This document shows positions 39,402 through 48,607 of a stretch of DNA of 64,000 nt, one piece after another (position 1 is the first letter of the stretch; every line of letters starts with the position of its first letter). Location of the stretch: assembly GCF_036503815.1 (NCBI RefSeq), contig NZ_AP027764.1, forward strand, positions 2,852,001-2,916,000. The letters run 5' to 3'. A program made the position numbers and the translations under genes. The DNA comes from Escherichia coli. GTDB lineage: Bacteria > Pseudomonadota > Gammaproteobacteria > Enterobacterales > Enterobacteriaceae. The notes beneath the pieces were generated by a model that had not been told where the DNA came from, did not search any database, and saw only the letters and a list, made by a program, of their open reading frames with translations.

Positions 39402-40121
39402 TTATCGGCCCTGAATGGCTAAATCACCCGGCAGATTTTTCTGCATCCGGTGCCAAATTTCACCACTCTCATGTCCATAGCGACGCACTGTTTCGTATAC
39501 CTGATCGTGTGCGCCTTCACTGCACAACGCCGACAGTTTGTGGTAGAAGCCCAGCGCCAGACTGCGCGCTTCCGGATTGGCGAAATAGTGACGACCAATG
39601 CGCGTATACAGCCCTTTCATCCCATTAAGGATCAGACCGTAAATCGGGTTGCCGGAAGCAAACGCCAGACCGCGGAATATGTTGTAATCCAACTCGGCAA
39701 AGGCATCGGCGTGATCGGCCACTTCATTAGCGGTAGCCAGCACTTCCTGCGCTTTATCGGGATGCTGACGAAACGCGGTGCGAATAAAAATAGTGGAAAT
39801 ATTGGTACGCACCGACAGCAAATTATCAATAAGCTGCGGCACACTTTCGTGATCCAGTCGCGCCAGTGTTTCAAGGATATTTAAACCGGAAGTTTCCCAG
39901 AAATTATTCACCTTCGTCGGCTTGCCATGTTGAATGGTCAACCAGCCATCTCGTGCCAGACGCTGTAACACTTCACGTAACGTAGTACGCGTTACGCCAA
40001 TTAATTCTGAAAGTTCACGTTCTGCGGGCAAAATAGTCCCGGGAGGGAAGCGGTTATTCCAGATACTTTCAATAATGTACTCTTCCGCGAAACCCGCCGG
40101 GCTTTGCGCCTTAATGACCAT
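39402..40121 (-). CDS. fadR: FadR, fatty-acid-responsive transcription factor
   Basis: FadR represses fatty acid degradation genes and activates fabA and fabB. Long-chain acyl-CoA releases it from DNA. The start [15 protein letters not shown] gives 239 residues, the E. coli length. The N-terminal GntR winged helix spans about 10-75, with recognition helix [13 protein letters not shown]. The C-terminal acyl-CoA-binding helical bundle covers 79-239. It is divergent from nhaB. Confidence 0.97.
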
Positions 40122-40343
40122 AGTGAGATTTCCATAACACAGCAAAACAAAGTTGGACTCATCATACCAGAGGGCTATCTACGCTGATAGCAGACAAAAA
40201 GAAGAAAAAAGGGATCAAGGCTTCATTTTCTACATCTCTTTTCTCCAGACCATCAACACTTGCCTCGATCCCCTCCTGACCGTTAAGCTTTGCGTTCTAA
40301 GATAAAAACATCATTGATTATTTCTAAGGTAAGGGAAACCATC

Positions 40344-41885
40344 ATGGAGATCTCCTGGGGCCGTGCCCTATGGCGCAACTTTTTGGGCCAGTCCCCCGAC
40401 TGGTACAAACTCGCCCTCATTATTTTCTTAATTCTTAATCCGTTAATTTTCATCATCAGCCCCTTTGTTGCCGGTTGGCTGCTGGTGGCGGAATTTATTT
40501 TCACTCTGGCGATGGCCCTCAAATGCTATCCGCTGCTCCCCGGTGGTCTGTTGGCTATCGAAGCGGTATTCATCGGCATGACCAGCGCGGAACATGTTCG
40601 TGAAGAGGTGGCGGCAAATCTTGAAGTCTTGCTGTTACTGATGTTTATGGTGGCGGGTATCTATTTTATGAAACAGCTGTTGCTGTTCATATTTACCCGT
40701 TTGCTGCTAAGCATTCGCTCCAAAATGCTGCTGTCGCTCTCTTTTTGCATGGCGGCGGCGTTCCTCTCCGCGTTCCTCGATGCCTTAACCGTCGTGGCGG
40801 TGGTGATCAGCGTCGCAGTCGGTTTTTATGGTATTTATCATCGCGTTGCCTCTTCCCGTACCGAAGATACCGACCTGCAAGACGATAGTCATATCGACAA
40901 GCATTACAAAGTGGTTCTGGAACAGTTCCGTGGCTTTCTGCGCAGCCTGATGATGCATGCAGGTGTCGGCACCGCATTAGGCGGCGTGATGACCATGGTG
41001 GGCGAACCACAGAACTTGATCATCGCTAAAGCGGCTGGCTGGCATTTTGGCGATTTCTTCCTGCGCATGTCGCCGGTGACCGTTCCAGTTCTGATTTGTG
41101 GCCTGTTGACCTGCCTGCTGGTGGAGAAGCTACGTTGGTTTGGCTACGGCGAAACGCTGCCGGAGAAAGTCCGCGAAGTGCTGCAACAGTTTGACGATCA
41201 AAGTCGCCACCAGCGTACCCGTCAGGATAAAATTCGTCTGATTGTCCAGGCGATTATTGGCGTCTGGCTGGTGACTGCGCTGGCGTTGCATCTGGCGGAA
41301 GTTGGCCTGATTGGTTTGTCGGTCATTATTCTGGCGACATCATTGACTGGTGTCACTGATGAACATGCTATCGGTAAAGCCTTCACCGAATCTCTGCCAT
41401 TCACCGCACTGTTGACTGTCTTTTTCTCGGTCGTCGCGGTAATTATTGATCAGCAACTGTTCTCACCAATTATTCATTTTGTCCTACAGGCATCGGAGCA
41501 CGCCCAGCTGTCGTTGTTCTATATTTTTAACGGCCTGCTGTCATCTATTTCGGATAATGTCTTCGTGGGAACGATCTATATCAACGAAGCAAAGGCAGCC
41601 ATGGAGAGTGGCGTTATCACACTGAAGCAATATGAACTTCTGGCCGTCGCCATTAACACCGGGACCAACCTCCCCTCCGTCGCGACGCCGAATGGCCAGG
41701 CGGCGTTCTTGTTCCTGCTGACCTCCGCACTCGCGCCATTGATTCGTCTCTCTTATGGTCGCATGGTATGGATGGCTCTTCCCTACACCCTCGTACTAAC
41801 GGTTGTCGGGTTACTCTGTGTTGAGTTTACGCTTGCCCCTGTAACCGAATGGTTTATGCAAATGGGCTGGATAGCAACGCTTTGA
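40344..41885 (+). CDS. nhaB: Na+/H+ antiporter NhaB
   Basis: NhaB exchanges cytoplasmic sodium for external protons across the inner membrane and protects against sodium toxicity. I start at MEISWGRALWRN (513 residues). An in-frame extension upstream lacks family support. The protein has about 12 hydrophobic segments. The conserved blocks AAFLSAFLDALTVVAVV and MTMVGEPQNLIIAKAAGW belong to the NhaB/ion transporter superfamily, and NTGTNLPSVATPNGQAAFLF is the C-terminal counterpart. A strong terminator follows and separates it from dsbB. Confidence 0.96.
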   Translation: MEISWGRALWRNFLGQSPDWYKLALIIFLILNPLIFIISPFVAGWLLVAEFIFTLAMALKCYPLLPGGLLAIEAVFIGMTSAEHVREEVAANLEVLLLLMFMVAGIYFMKQLLLFIFTRLLLSIRSKMLLSLSFCMAAAFLSAFLDALTVVAVVISVAVGFYGIYHRVASSRTEDTDLQDDSHIDKHYKVVLEQFRGFLRSLMMHAGVGTALGGVMTMVGEPQNLIIAKAAGWHFGDFFLRMSPVTVPVLICGLLTCLLVEKLRWFGYGETLPEKVREVLQQFDDQSRHQRTRQDKIRLIVQAIIGVWLVTALALHLAEVGLIGLSVIILATSLTGVTDEHAIGKAFTESLPFTALLTVFFSVVAVIIDQQLFSPIIHFVLQASEHAQLSLFYIFNGLLSSISDNVFVGTIYINEAKAAMESGVITLKQYELLAVAINTGTNLPSVATPNGQAAFLFLLTSALAPLIRLSYGRMVWMALPYTLVLTVVGLLCVEFTLAPVTEWFMQMGWIATL

Positions 41886-41894
41886 TAACAACTT

Positions 41895-41923
41895 ACCGGG
41901 CATATAAATGCCCGGTTTGCCTT
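41895..41923 (+). terminator. Rho-independent terminator of nhaB
   Basis: ACCGGGCAT pairs perfectly with ATGCCCGGT around the ATAA loop and is followed by TTGCCTTTTC. It lies 9 bases after the nhaB stop. Confidence 0.85.
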
Positions 41924-42030
41924 TTCGCCCGATAATTGTCCAATTACCTCCTATTTTTGCTGCCTCCTGGTGGCGCAGCGAATGAATTGGTTTAAACTGC
42001 GCACTCTATGCATATTGCAGGGAAATGATT

Positions 42031-42561
42031 ATGTTGCGATTTTTGAATCAATGTTCACAAGGTCGGGGCGCGTGGCTGTTGATGGCGTTTACCGCTCTGG
42101 CACTGGAACTGACGGCGCTGTGGTTCCAGCATGTGATGTTACTGAAACCTTGCGTGCTCTGTATTTATGAACGCTGCGCATTATTCGGCATTCTGGGTGC
42201 TGCGCTGATTGGCGCGATCGCCCCGAAAACTCCGCTGCGTTATGTAGCGATGATTATCTGGTTGTATAGTGCGTTCCGCGGTGTGCAGTTAACTTACGAG
42301 CACACCATGCTTCAGCTCTATCCTTCGCCGTTTGCGACCTGTGATTTTATGGTTCGTTTCCCTGACTGGCTGCCGCTGGATAAATGGGTGCCGCAAGTGT
42401 TTGTCGCCTCTGGCGATTGCGCCGAGCGTCAGTGGGAATTTTTAGGTCTGGAAATGCCGCAGTGGCTGCTCGGTATTTTTATCGCTTACCTGATTGTCGC
42501 GGTGCTGGTGGTGATTTCCCAGCCGTTTAAAGCGAAAAAACGTGACCTGTTCGGTCGCTAA
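42031..42561 (+). CDS. dsbB: Disulfide bond formation protein DsbB
   Basis: DsbB is an inner-membrane quinone oxidoreductase that reoxidises periplasmic DsbA. The 176-residue start MLRFLNQCSQ is used; a frame two codons longer also exists. It has four transmembrane segments and two catalytic cysteine pairs: Cys41-Cys44 in KPCVLCIYERC, and Cys104 and Cys130 in the second periplasmic loop (ATCDFM and SGDCAE). This matches E. coli. It is convergent with umuC. Confidence 0.97.
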   Translation: MLRFLNQCSQGRGAWLLMAFTALALELTALWFQHVMLLKPCVLCIYERCALFGILGAALIGAIAPKTPLRYVAMIIWLYSAFRGVQLTYEHTMLQLYPSPFATCDFMVRFPDWLPLDKWVPQVFVASGDCAERQWEFLGLEMPQWLLGIFIAYLIVAVLVVISQPFKAKKRDLFGR

Positions 42562-42569
42562 TCCATTTG

Positions 42570-42592
42570 GCGCTCCTGCGGGAGCGCTTTTT
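42570..42592. terminator. Terminator between convergent dsbB and umuC
   Basis: GCGCTCC pairs with GGAGCGC around a TGCG loop and is followed by TTTTT on the plus strand, 8 bases after the dsbB stop. Confidence 0.88.
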
Positions 42593-42605
42593 GCTACCGC
42601 TATGT

Positions 42606-43874
42606 TCATTTGACCCGCAGTAAATCCGTACTTCGTGTTGTATAACGTGGTGAAAGCATGGCACGCTTCATCTGCCATTGTTGCTGGATCCCCTGCCCGG
42701 CAAAATAGAGTGTTCCTCTGCCCTCTTTAGCATTTAGCGTATCCATTACCGCCATCAATTGCTCACTCCCGGGGCGCGGTGCGTTGTCATCGAATAAATT
42801 GAGCTGCGCGACTCCCTGACTGAAGAAATCCCCCAGCATCACGCCCGCTTTTTGGTAGCGATGGCCCGCTTGCCAGATGGCATCCAGAGATCGCGTAGCG
42901 GCGTTAATGATATCCCTGCTGTCCTGAGTGGGCGTCAGCAGTTTTACCGACGCGCTATTGCCGTAATAAGGTTCATTGAGCGCAAATGGTGACGTCTTAA
43001 TAAACGTGGAAATAAACCGACAATATTGATGCTCACTGCGAAGTTTTTCCGCCGCCCGGGCAGCGTAACTACAAATGGCCTGCCGCATCGACGTATAATC
43101 CGTGATGCGTTCACCAAACGAACGGGAACAGATAATTTCCTGCTTTGTCGGTGCAAACTCTTCCAGTTGCAAACAGGGTTCACCGCGCAGTTCACGCACC
43201 GTTCTTTCGAGCACGACATTAAAATGTTTACGGATAAACCGGATATCTGTATCCGCCAAATCGAGAACGGTTTTGATCCCCATCGCGTCCAGTTTTTTGC
43301 TGATCCGCCGTCCAATCCCCCAGACTTCATCCACGGGGAGAGCAGACATTAATTTACGCTGGCGTTCCAGATTTGATAAATCCACCACCCCACCCGTCTG
43401 CCGCTGCCATTTTTTTGCCGCATGATTGGCAAGCTTAGCCAGCGTTTTGGTCTGGGCGATCCCCACACCAACAGTAAGATGGGTACGTTGTAGCACCGTT
43501 GCGCGAATTTCTCTGCCAAAATCAGTCAGATCGCGACAATTACGCACACCGGTCAGATCGCAGAATGCCTCATCAATACTGTAAATCTCGACGCGGGGCG
43601 ATAGCTCTTCCAGCGTCGACATCACCCGATTGCTCATATCGGCGTAAAGCTCATAGTTACTGCTAAAGCAAACCACGCCACAGCGGCGAAACAGATCTTT
43701 TTGTTTGAACCAGGGATCGCCCATTTTAACGCCCAGCGCCTTTGCCTCAGCGTTTCGGGCGATAACGCAACCGTCATTATTCGATAGCACAACCACCGGT
43801 TTACCCCATAAATCAGGGCGAAACACCGTCTCACAGCTGGCATAAAAAGCGTTTACATCACAGAGGGCAAACAT
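42606..43874 (-). CDS. umuC: UmuC, catalytic subunit of error-prone DNA polymerase V
   Basis: UmuC is a Y-family polymerase that, with two UmuD' and RecA-ATP, copies past DNA lesions during the SOS response. The 422-residue protein has full length. The catalytic acidic pair is near 101-102 in YSIDEAFCDL, the first acidic site is in LCDVNAFYASCE, and the beta-clamp-binding motif QLNLFD is near 357-362. Its ATG overlaps the umuD stop by one base, the canonical umuDC arrangement. Confidence 0.97.
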   Translation of the reverse strand: MFALCDVNAFYASCETVFRPDLWGKPVVVLSNNDGCVIARNAEAKALGVKMGDPWFKQKDLFRRCGVVCFSSNYELYADMSNRVMSTLEELSPRVEIYSIDEAFCDLTGVRNCRDLTDFGREIRATVLQRTHLTVGVGIAQTKTLAKLANHAAKKWQRQTGGVVDLSNLERQRKLMSALPVDEVWGIGRRISKKLDAMGIKTVLDLADTDIRFIRKHFNVVLERTVRELRGEPCLQLEEFAPTKQEIICSRSFGERITDYTSMRQAICSYAARAAEKLRSEHQYCRFISTFIKTSPFALNEPYYGNSASVKLLTPTQDSRDIINAATRSLDAIWQAGHRYQKAGVMLGDFFSQGVAQLNLFDDNAPRPGSEQLMAVMDTLNAKEGRGTLYFAGQGIQQQWQMKRAMLSPRYTTRSTDLLRVK

Positions 43875-44293
43875 CAGCGCATCGCCTTAACGACGTGGAT
43901 CACCACACCAAAGACATCCAGCGTATCTTCGCTACTGATGGTAATGGGTGAATATGCACTGTTCATGGGAATAAGCTGCACAGTCGGGCGTAGTTGCAAT
44001 TTTTTCACCGTAAACTCGCCGTCAACAGCAGCGATGACAATATCACCATGGCTGGCGGTAATAGCGCTATCGACAATCAGTAAATCACCGTCACTAATCC
44101 CACCGTCAATCATAGAATCACCACTTGCTTTGACGAAGTAAGTCGCGCTGGGATGCTGGATCAACAGTTGATTCAGATCGATGCGCTGTTCAACGTAATC
44201 TGCGGCCGGTGAAGGAAAGCCACACTGAACAAGATCGCTAAATAGCGGAAAAGTCACAATTTCGCGGAGATCCGCAGGCTTGATAAACAACAT
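43874..44293 (-). CDS. umuD: UmuD, self-cleaving subunit of DNA polymerase V
   Basis: UmuD is a LexA-like protein. RecA filaments stimulate its cleavage between Cys24 and Gly25, leaving the active UmuD'. The 139-residue protein shows the CG cleavage site at 24-25 (LVQCGFPSP), the nucleophile Ser60 in ASGDSMID, and the general base Lys97 in EFTVKKLQ. It is first in umuDC, behind a consensus LexA box at 44313-44332. Confidence 0.97.
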
Positions 44294-44312
44294 AATAATC
44301 TGCCTGAAGTCA

Positions 44313-44332
44313 TACTGTTTTTATATACAGTA
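44313..44332. promoter_or_regulatory. LexA (SOS) box of umuDC
   Basis: TACTGT-N8-ACAGTA on the minus strand (spacer ATATAAAA) is a textbook high-affinity LexA operator, 20 bases upstream of the umuD ATG. Confidence 0.96.
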
Positions 44333-44523
44333 GTCTGTTCTTGCCAGCAGATCAATACTGATTCAGGCTATCAATATTTGTCGCTGCATAGACTGCTGAT
44401 TTTTCGTTCTCTTATCCTGTGCTCACGCGGCCTTCTGGCGACGACGCTCATCCAGCAGAAATGAAAAATATCACCCGGCTAAAAATAGAATAGAAGCATT
44501 CGCCATAATGACATTAAACATTG

Positions 44524-44539
44524 TTTGATATTTATCATA
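44524..44539. promoter_or_regulatory. FNR/CRP-type site upstream of hlyE
   Basis: TTTGAT-ATTT-ATCATA matches the FNR consensus TTGAT-N4-ATCAA with one change. E. coli hlyE is known to be activated by FNR and CRP at one shared site and to be silenced by H-NS with SlyA as antagonist. The site lies about 125 bases before the hlyE ATG. The 371-base umuD-hlyE interval otherwise shows only AT-rich sequence. Confidence 0.75.
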
Positions 44540-44664
44540 TTAATAGAAATAAAGACATTGACGCATCTCGCCCGGCTAACTATGAATTAGATGAAGTAAA
44601 ATTCATTAATAGTTGTAAAACAGGAGTTTCATTACAATTTATATATTTAAAGAGGCGAATGATT

Positions 44665-45576
44665 ATGACTGAAATCGTTGCAGATAAAACGGTAGAGGTA
44701 GTTAAAAACGCAATCGAAACCGCAGATGGAGCATTAGACCTTTATAATAAATATCTCGATCAGGTCATCCCCTGGCAGACCTTCGATGAAACCATAAAAG
44801 AGCTAAGTCGCTTTAAACAGGAGTATTCACAGGCAGCCTCCGTTTTAGTTGGCGATATTAAAACCTTACTTATGGATAGCCAGGATAAGTATTTTGAAGC
44901 AACCCAAACGGTGTATGAATGGTGTGGTGTTGCGACGCAATTGCTCGCAGCATATATTTTGCTATTTGATGAGTACAATGAGAAGAAAGCATCCGCCCAG
45001 AAAGACATTCTCATTAAGGTACTGGATGACGGCATCACGAAGCTGAATGAAGCGCAAAAATCTCTGCTGGTAAGCTCACAAAGTTTCAACAACGCTTCCG
45101 GAAAACTGCTGGCGTTAGATAGCCAGTTAACCAATGATTTTTCAGAAAAAAGCAGCTATTTCCAGTCACAGGTAGATAAAATCAGGAAGGAAGCGTATGC
45201 CGGTGCCGCAGCCGGTGTCGTCGCCGGTCCATTTGGATTAATCATTTCCTATTCTATTGCTGCGGGCGTAGTTGAAGGGAAACTGATTCCAGAATTGAAG
45301 AACAAGTTAAAATCTGTGCAGAGTTTCTTTACCACCCTGTCTAACACGGTTAAACAAGCGAATAAAGATATCGATGCTGCCAAATTGAAATTAACCACCG
45401 AAATAGCCGCCATCGGGGAGATAAAAACGGAAACTGAAACAACCAGATTCTACGTTGATTATGATGATTTAATGCTTTCTTTGCTAAAAGAAGCGGCAAA
45501 AAAAATGATTAACACCTGTAATGAGTATCAGAAAAGACACGGTAAGAAGACACTCTTTGAGGTACCTGAAGTCTGA
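44665..45576 (+). CDS. hlyE: Haemolysin E (cytolysin A), intact pore-forming toxin
   Basis: HlyE (ClyA, SheA) is a helical alpha-pore-forming toxin released in outer-membrane vesicles. It oligomerises into 12-13-subunit pores in host membranes. I start at MTEIVADKTVEV (303 residues), preceded by AGAGGCGAATG. An in-frame extension of 48 codons upstream overlaps the promoter and is not part of the toxin. The hydrophobic beta-tongue lies near residues 177-203 (AAAGVVAGPFGLIISY). The two cysteines, 87 and 285, that must be reduced for pore formation are present. The gene is intact here, whereas many pathogenic E. coli carry truncated copies. Confidence 0.97.
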   Translation: MTEIVADKTVEVVKNAIETADGALDLYNKYLDQVIPWQTFDETIKELSRFKQEYSQAASVLVGDIKTLLMDSQDKYFEATQTVYEWCGVATQLLAAYILLFDEYNEKKASAQKDILIKVLDDGITKLNEAQKSLLVSSQSFNNASGKLLALDSQLTNDFSEKSSYFQSQVDKIRKEAYAGAAAGVVAGPFGLIISYSIAAGVVEGKLIPELKNKLKSVQSFFTTLSNTVKQANKDIDAAKLKLTTEIAAIGEIKTETETTRFYVDYDDLMLSLLKEAAKKMINTCNEYQKRHGKKTLFEVPEV

Positions 45577-45651
45577 TAAGCGATTATTCTCTCCATGTAC
45601 TCAAGGTATAAAGTTTATCACATTTAAAAATACAGACGTTTTTTAAAGATT

Positions 45652-45690
45652 GAGAGTTACCTGTTAATAATAAGGTATCGGGTAACTCTC
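45652..45690. repeat. Long-loop inverted repeat after hlyE
   Basis: GAGAGTTACC and GGTAACTCTC form a perfect 10-base inverted repeat with a 19-base loop. A 27-codon frame (45694-45777, starting MTERFQKQGYE) begins just after it. The repeat may end the hlyE or ycgN transcripts. The tiny frame has no known relative that I can name and may be a gene remnant. Confidence 0.5.
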
Positions 45691-45782
45691 ATTATGACAG
45701 AGCGCTTTCAAAAACAGGGCTACGAAATGGCGAGCATCCAGACGTATATTAAGAAAGCCCCCATCAACATCTATTAAATTTA

Positions 45783-46244
45783 TCACTGCGCCCAGTCAGG
45801 TTTATTTAAGATATGATCCTGCCAGTCAATCACTTCTGATTCTTTCACTGCGATATGACGCACAGAGATACGTTCGCCATGCATTGCCGCTTTCGAACCA
45901 GTAAGCAGCGGATGCCACGCAGGTAAATCTTTACCTTCCGCCAGCAAGCGATAAGCGCAGGTCATTGGCAACCATTCGAATGTTGGCAGATTTTCACGGG
46001 TTAGTTTAATGCAGTCGGGTTCAAACTCGAAACGACGCTCGTAGTTCCGACATTGACAGGTTTTAATATTGAGCTGGCGACAGGCGACGTTAGTGAAGTA
46101 GATTTCGTCGGTGTCTTCGTCCATTAGTTTATGCAGACAACACTGACCGCAACCATCACACAACGACTCCCATTCCGCATCGCTCATTTCGTCCAGGGTT
46201 TTACTTTGCCAGAAAGGTACATCGCTCATCAGGTGTTCCGCCAT
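45783..46244 (-). CDS. ycgN: UPF0260 cysteine-rich protein YcgN
   Basis: The protein has 153 residues from [12 protein letters not shown]. The start at MSDVPFW, five codons later, is also possible. The cysteine cluster [12 protein letters not shown] near residue 35, with further pairs in [15 protein letters not shown] and a late Cys, suggests metal or iron-sulfur binding of the zinc/iron-chelating YkgJ-like type. The function is unknown. It is cytoplasmic with no signal peptide. Downstream of ycgM on the same strand, it may be part of the same transcript, though a hairpin lies between them. Confidence 0.92.
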
Positions 46245-46289
46245 TACGTTAAAACGCACCTTATAACCAGTCTGGCACAGCGATGCAAG

Positions 46290-46316
46290 TTTTGCCGCCG
46301 CTTTCAGGCGGCAAAA
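46290..46316. repeat. Hairpin between ycgM and ycgN
   Basis: TTTTGCCGCC pairs perfectly with GGCGGCAAAA around a seven-base loop. It has no flanking T run in either direction, so it may be a partial terminator or an RNA processing signal between the two leftward genes. Confidence 0.5.
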
Positions 46317-46320
46317 AGTA

Positions 46321-46980
46321 TTACAAAACGCGAGTTGTCAAAGAATGTCCATCGAAAGTAACCGTCAGCTCATCACCGCTTTGCAAGGGGCCGACGCCAT
46401 CAGGCGTGCCTGTCAGCACAACGTCACCGGCCTTGAGGGTAAAAAACTTGCTCATATAAGCGATCAGCGGAACGATTTTATGGATCATGTCCGCAGTCGT
46501 ACCTTGCTGGCGTTGTTCGCCGTTGACGCTCAGGCCCAGCACTGTATTTTGCGGATCGCCGGTGAATTCCGCCGCTGGAATAAACCCGGATAGCGGACAA
46601 GAGTTATCAAACGCTTTGGCCTTTTCCCACGGCTGCCCGGCTTTCTTCATTTTTCCCTGAACATCACGCAATGTCAGATCGAGCGCCACGCCGTAACCGG
46701 CAATGGCTTTGCGGACATGCTCTTCCGTAGCCTGACGTAGCGTCGCGCCAATCAACACCGCCAGTTCGACTTCATGATGAACTGAACCGAAATCGGATGG
46801 GATCGCCAATGGCTGCCGCAGATCGCACAGTGCCGTCTCTGGTTTAATAAACAGCACTGGCTCTTCGGGCACTGCACTGCCCATCTCTTTAATATGTTTG
46901 GCATAGTTACTGCCAACACAGACTACTTTACTCACCGGATAATCCAGCAGCGCACCTTGCCAGTTGTGATGTTGATACAT
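46321..46980 (-). CDS. ycgM: Fumarylacetoacetate hydrolase family protein YcgM
   Basis: The protein has 219 residues from [12 protein letters not shown]; an upstream in-frame start would add 19 residues without family support. The fold is that of FAH-domain acylpyruvases and oxaloacetate decarboxylases. The magnesium ligands are the glutamates in [12 protein letters not shown] and the aspartate in [10 protein letters not shown]. The C-terminal [16 protein letters not shown] is the family signature. Cytoplasmic; the natural substrate is not certain, but small beta-dicarbonyl acids such as acylpyruvates or oxaloacetate are likely by family. Confidence 0.94.
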
Positions 46981-47050
46981 AATGTTCCCCTCACTTATCG
47001 TGGATATGAAAACCCGCGCCGACAAAGATAATGCCACCGCCGGATATCGG

Positions 47051-47344
47051 TTATTTGTTAGTGTCGTCTGTTTTCTGCCCCATTACGGAAAGATGTTGCT
47101 TCAGCAAATCTTCGGGGGGTGGCGGTAACTGCAGATAGTAACCTTGCTCGGTTAATGCCAGTTTAACCTTCTCAATATCGGCATTGACCAATTTCTTCCG
47201 CCCATCCAGCGGCAGAATCATCGCTAACTGAGGCTGACCAAAACCTTTCATCAGTTCCTCAGGAACACGCGAAAAATCGTCTTTTTTTTGGACATATAAA
47301 TAGGTCTGGTCACGCTTGCTGCTTCGATAAATCACACAAAACAT
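47051..47344 (-). CDS. ycgL: YcgL domain protein, small conserved protein of unknown function
   Basis: I start at MFCVIYRSSKRD (97 residues), behind AAGAG with good spacing. A longer frame upstream reads through without a plausible ribosome site. As I recall, K-12 is annotated with a 108-residue form starting MPKPGILKSK. Here the matching ATG at about 47377 reads MPKLAF and stops, because one C appears to be missing, so the longer start is not usable. The YcgL domain is a compact alpha-beta fold conserved in gamma-proteobacteria. The gene lies just upstream of ycgM on the same strand. Confidence 0.9.
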   Translation of the reverse strand: MFCVIYRSSKRDQTYLYVQKKDDFSRVPEELMKGFGQPQLAMILPLDGRKKLVNADIEKVKLALTEQGYYLQLPPPPEDLLKQHLSVMGQKTDDTNK

Positions 47345-47582
47345 ACATTTACTCTTTAAAATGCCAGTTTTGGCATAAGCTAACATCAATGAAACCCGCG
47401 CCACAAGCCAGCCAGCTGTAGATTTCTGCGGTTTGTTCAATCCATGCGCCCTTTATAAGTAATCCCCGGCAAGAATACCGCACCAGGATTTTACCGAATA
47501 CAGGAAAGCCACTGGAATTCCCCCGTAAGGAATTGTTATATTATAACAGTTAATCGTACTCATTCTGAACAGGAGACTACCT

Positions 47583-47984
47583 ATGAAAATCAAGGGCATC
47601 AGTAAGGGTGTATTGCTGCTTGCACTGCTAACCTCTACGAGCTTTGCTGCAGGTAAGAATGTCAATGTTGAGTTCAGAAAAGGTCATAGCAGCGCTCAGT
47701 ACTCCGGCGAAATAAAGGGATATGATTACGATACATATACCTTCTATGCCAAAAAAGGCCAGAAAGTGCATGTGAGTATCTCTAATGAAGGCGCTGATAC
47801 TTACCTCTTCGGACCAGGGATCGATGATTCTGTTGATTTATCCAGATATTCCCCAGAACTCGATAGTCACGGACAATACGCACTCCCTGCTTCTGGCAAA
47901 TATGAGCTGCGAGTGCTGCAAACCCGAAACGACGCCCGTAAAAACAAAACTAAAAAATATAACGTCGATATTCAAATTAAGTAA
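47583..47984 (+). CDS. pliG: PliG, periplasmic inhibitor of g-type lysozyme
   Basis: Formerly YcgK. The 133-residue precursor has a Sec signal peptide ending in SFA, before AGKNVNV. The mature protein is a small beta-sandwich that blocks goose-type lysozyme in the periplasm and so helps survival in the host. The C-terminal YELRVLQTRNDARKNKTK is typical. Length and sequence match E. coli YcgK/PliG. Upstream, AACAGGAGACTACCT gives a strong ribosome site. A hairpin without a T run follows the stop. Confidence 0.93.
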   Translation: MKIKGISKGVLLLALLTSTSFAAGKNVNVEFRKGHSSAQYSGEIKGYDYDTYTFYAKKGQKVHVSISNEGADTYLFGPGIDDSVDLSRYSPELDSHGQYALPASGKYELRVLQTRNDARKNKTKKYNVDIQIK

Positions 47985-47993
47985 ATGTCAATC

Positions 47994-48012
47994 GACGGGG
48001 ACTCTCCCCGTC
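47994..48012. terminator. Hairpin after pliG
   Basis: GACGGGG pairs with CCCCGTC around ACTCT, 9 bases after the stop. It is GC-rich with no T run; a probable terminator by position. Confidence 0.6.
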
Positions 48013-48086
48013 ATAAACGTTAACGCCCCACTCCTCTCTGTCGCTTAAGAGGTTAATGACGAATAGAACATAATGTAAACAAGACA

Positions 48087-48455
48087 TCACTCACGACACA
48101 TAAATAACATCTTTGTGGTGGTTTGATTGATTTTTCCACTCCGCTTACCATTCACACCAAAATAACGATCATCACGACATAATTTTTCTTTAACATCGCA
48201 AAATACACCGTTAGCGAATGTAAATTCGCTGGGATCGTAGCCTTGTAATGATTGTAAGTTTTCAGCGGCTTTTTCGCCGAGATGTTTCCTTGTTAACTCT
48301 GGGGAAATGCCATCTGAGTTCACACAAATATACGGGTCGCAAACAACGCCGCACGCCGGAGATTGAAGTCCGCCAGCGTCATTTCCAGACGCCATTGATG
48401 AGAACATCATCCCCACACCTGACAATCCGATATAAAAAATACGCATCATATTCAT
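48087..48455 (-). CDS. ycgJ: YcgJ family exported protein
   Basis: The 122-residue precursor has a hydrophobic N-terminus (about residues 4-22) ending in SMASG, consistent with a Sec signal. The mature part has several cysteines (ACGVVCDPYIC, FCDV, LCRDD, MCRE), which suggests a disulfide-stabilised periplasmic protein. The function is not known. It lies opposite pliG and convergent with it, and both are small periplasmic proteins. Length and sequence fit E. coli YcgJ. Confidence 0.88.
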   Translation of the reverse strand: MNMMRIFYIGLSGVGMMFSSMASGNDAGGLQSPACGVVCDPYICVNSDGISPELTRKHLGEKAAENLQSLQGYDPSEFTFANGVFCDVKEKLCRDDRYFGVNGKRSGKINQTTTKMLFMCRE

Positions 48456-48607
48456 AGCACATCCTGATAATCCAACCGTACAACACTTATGCTCATTTCA
48501 TCATCAATCCGTAATCAAAACCGCTGACCTGGACGAGTTACGATGACCTGACAGAAGTATCAGACGTCTTCTGCGGTTTCTATGATAGAGCAATTCTGTG
48601 GCGGATA

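Noticed and set aside
44521..44664. 48-codon extension at the front of hlyE
   Set aside because: It covers the FNR/CRP site and promoter. The toxin starts at MTEIVADK.
48456..48607. A gene or regulator site between ycgJ and the small hydrophobic frame
   Set aside because: The stretch has no frame of note and no convincing dyad.
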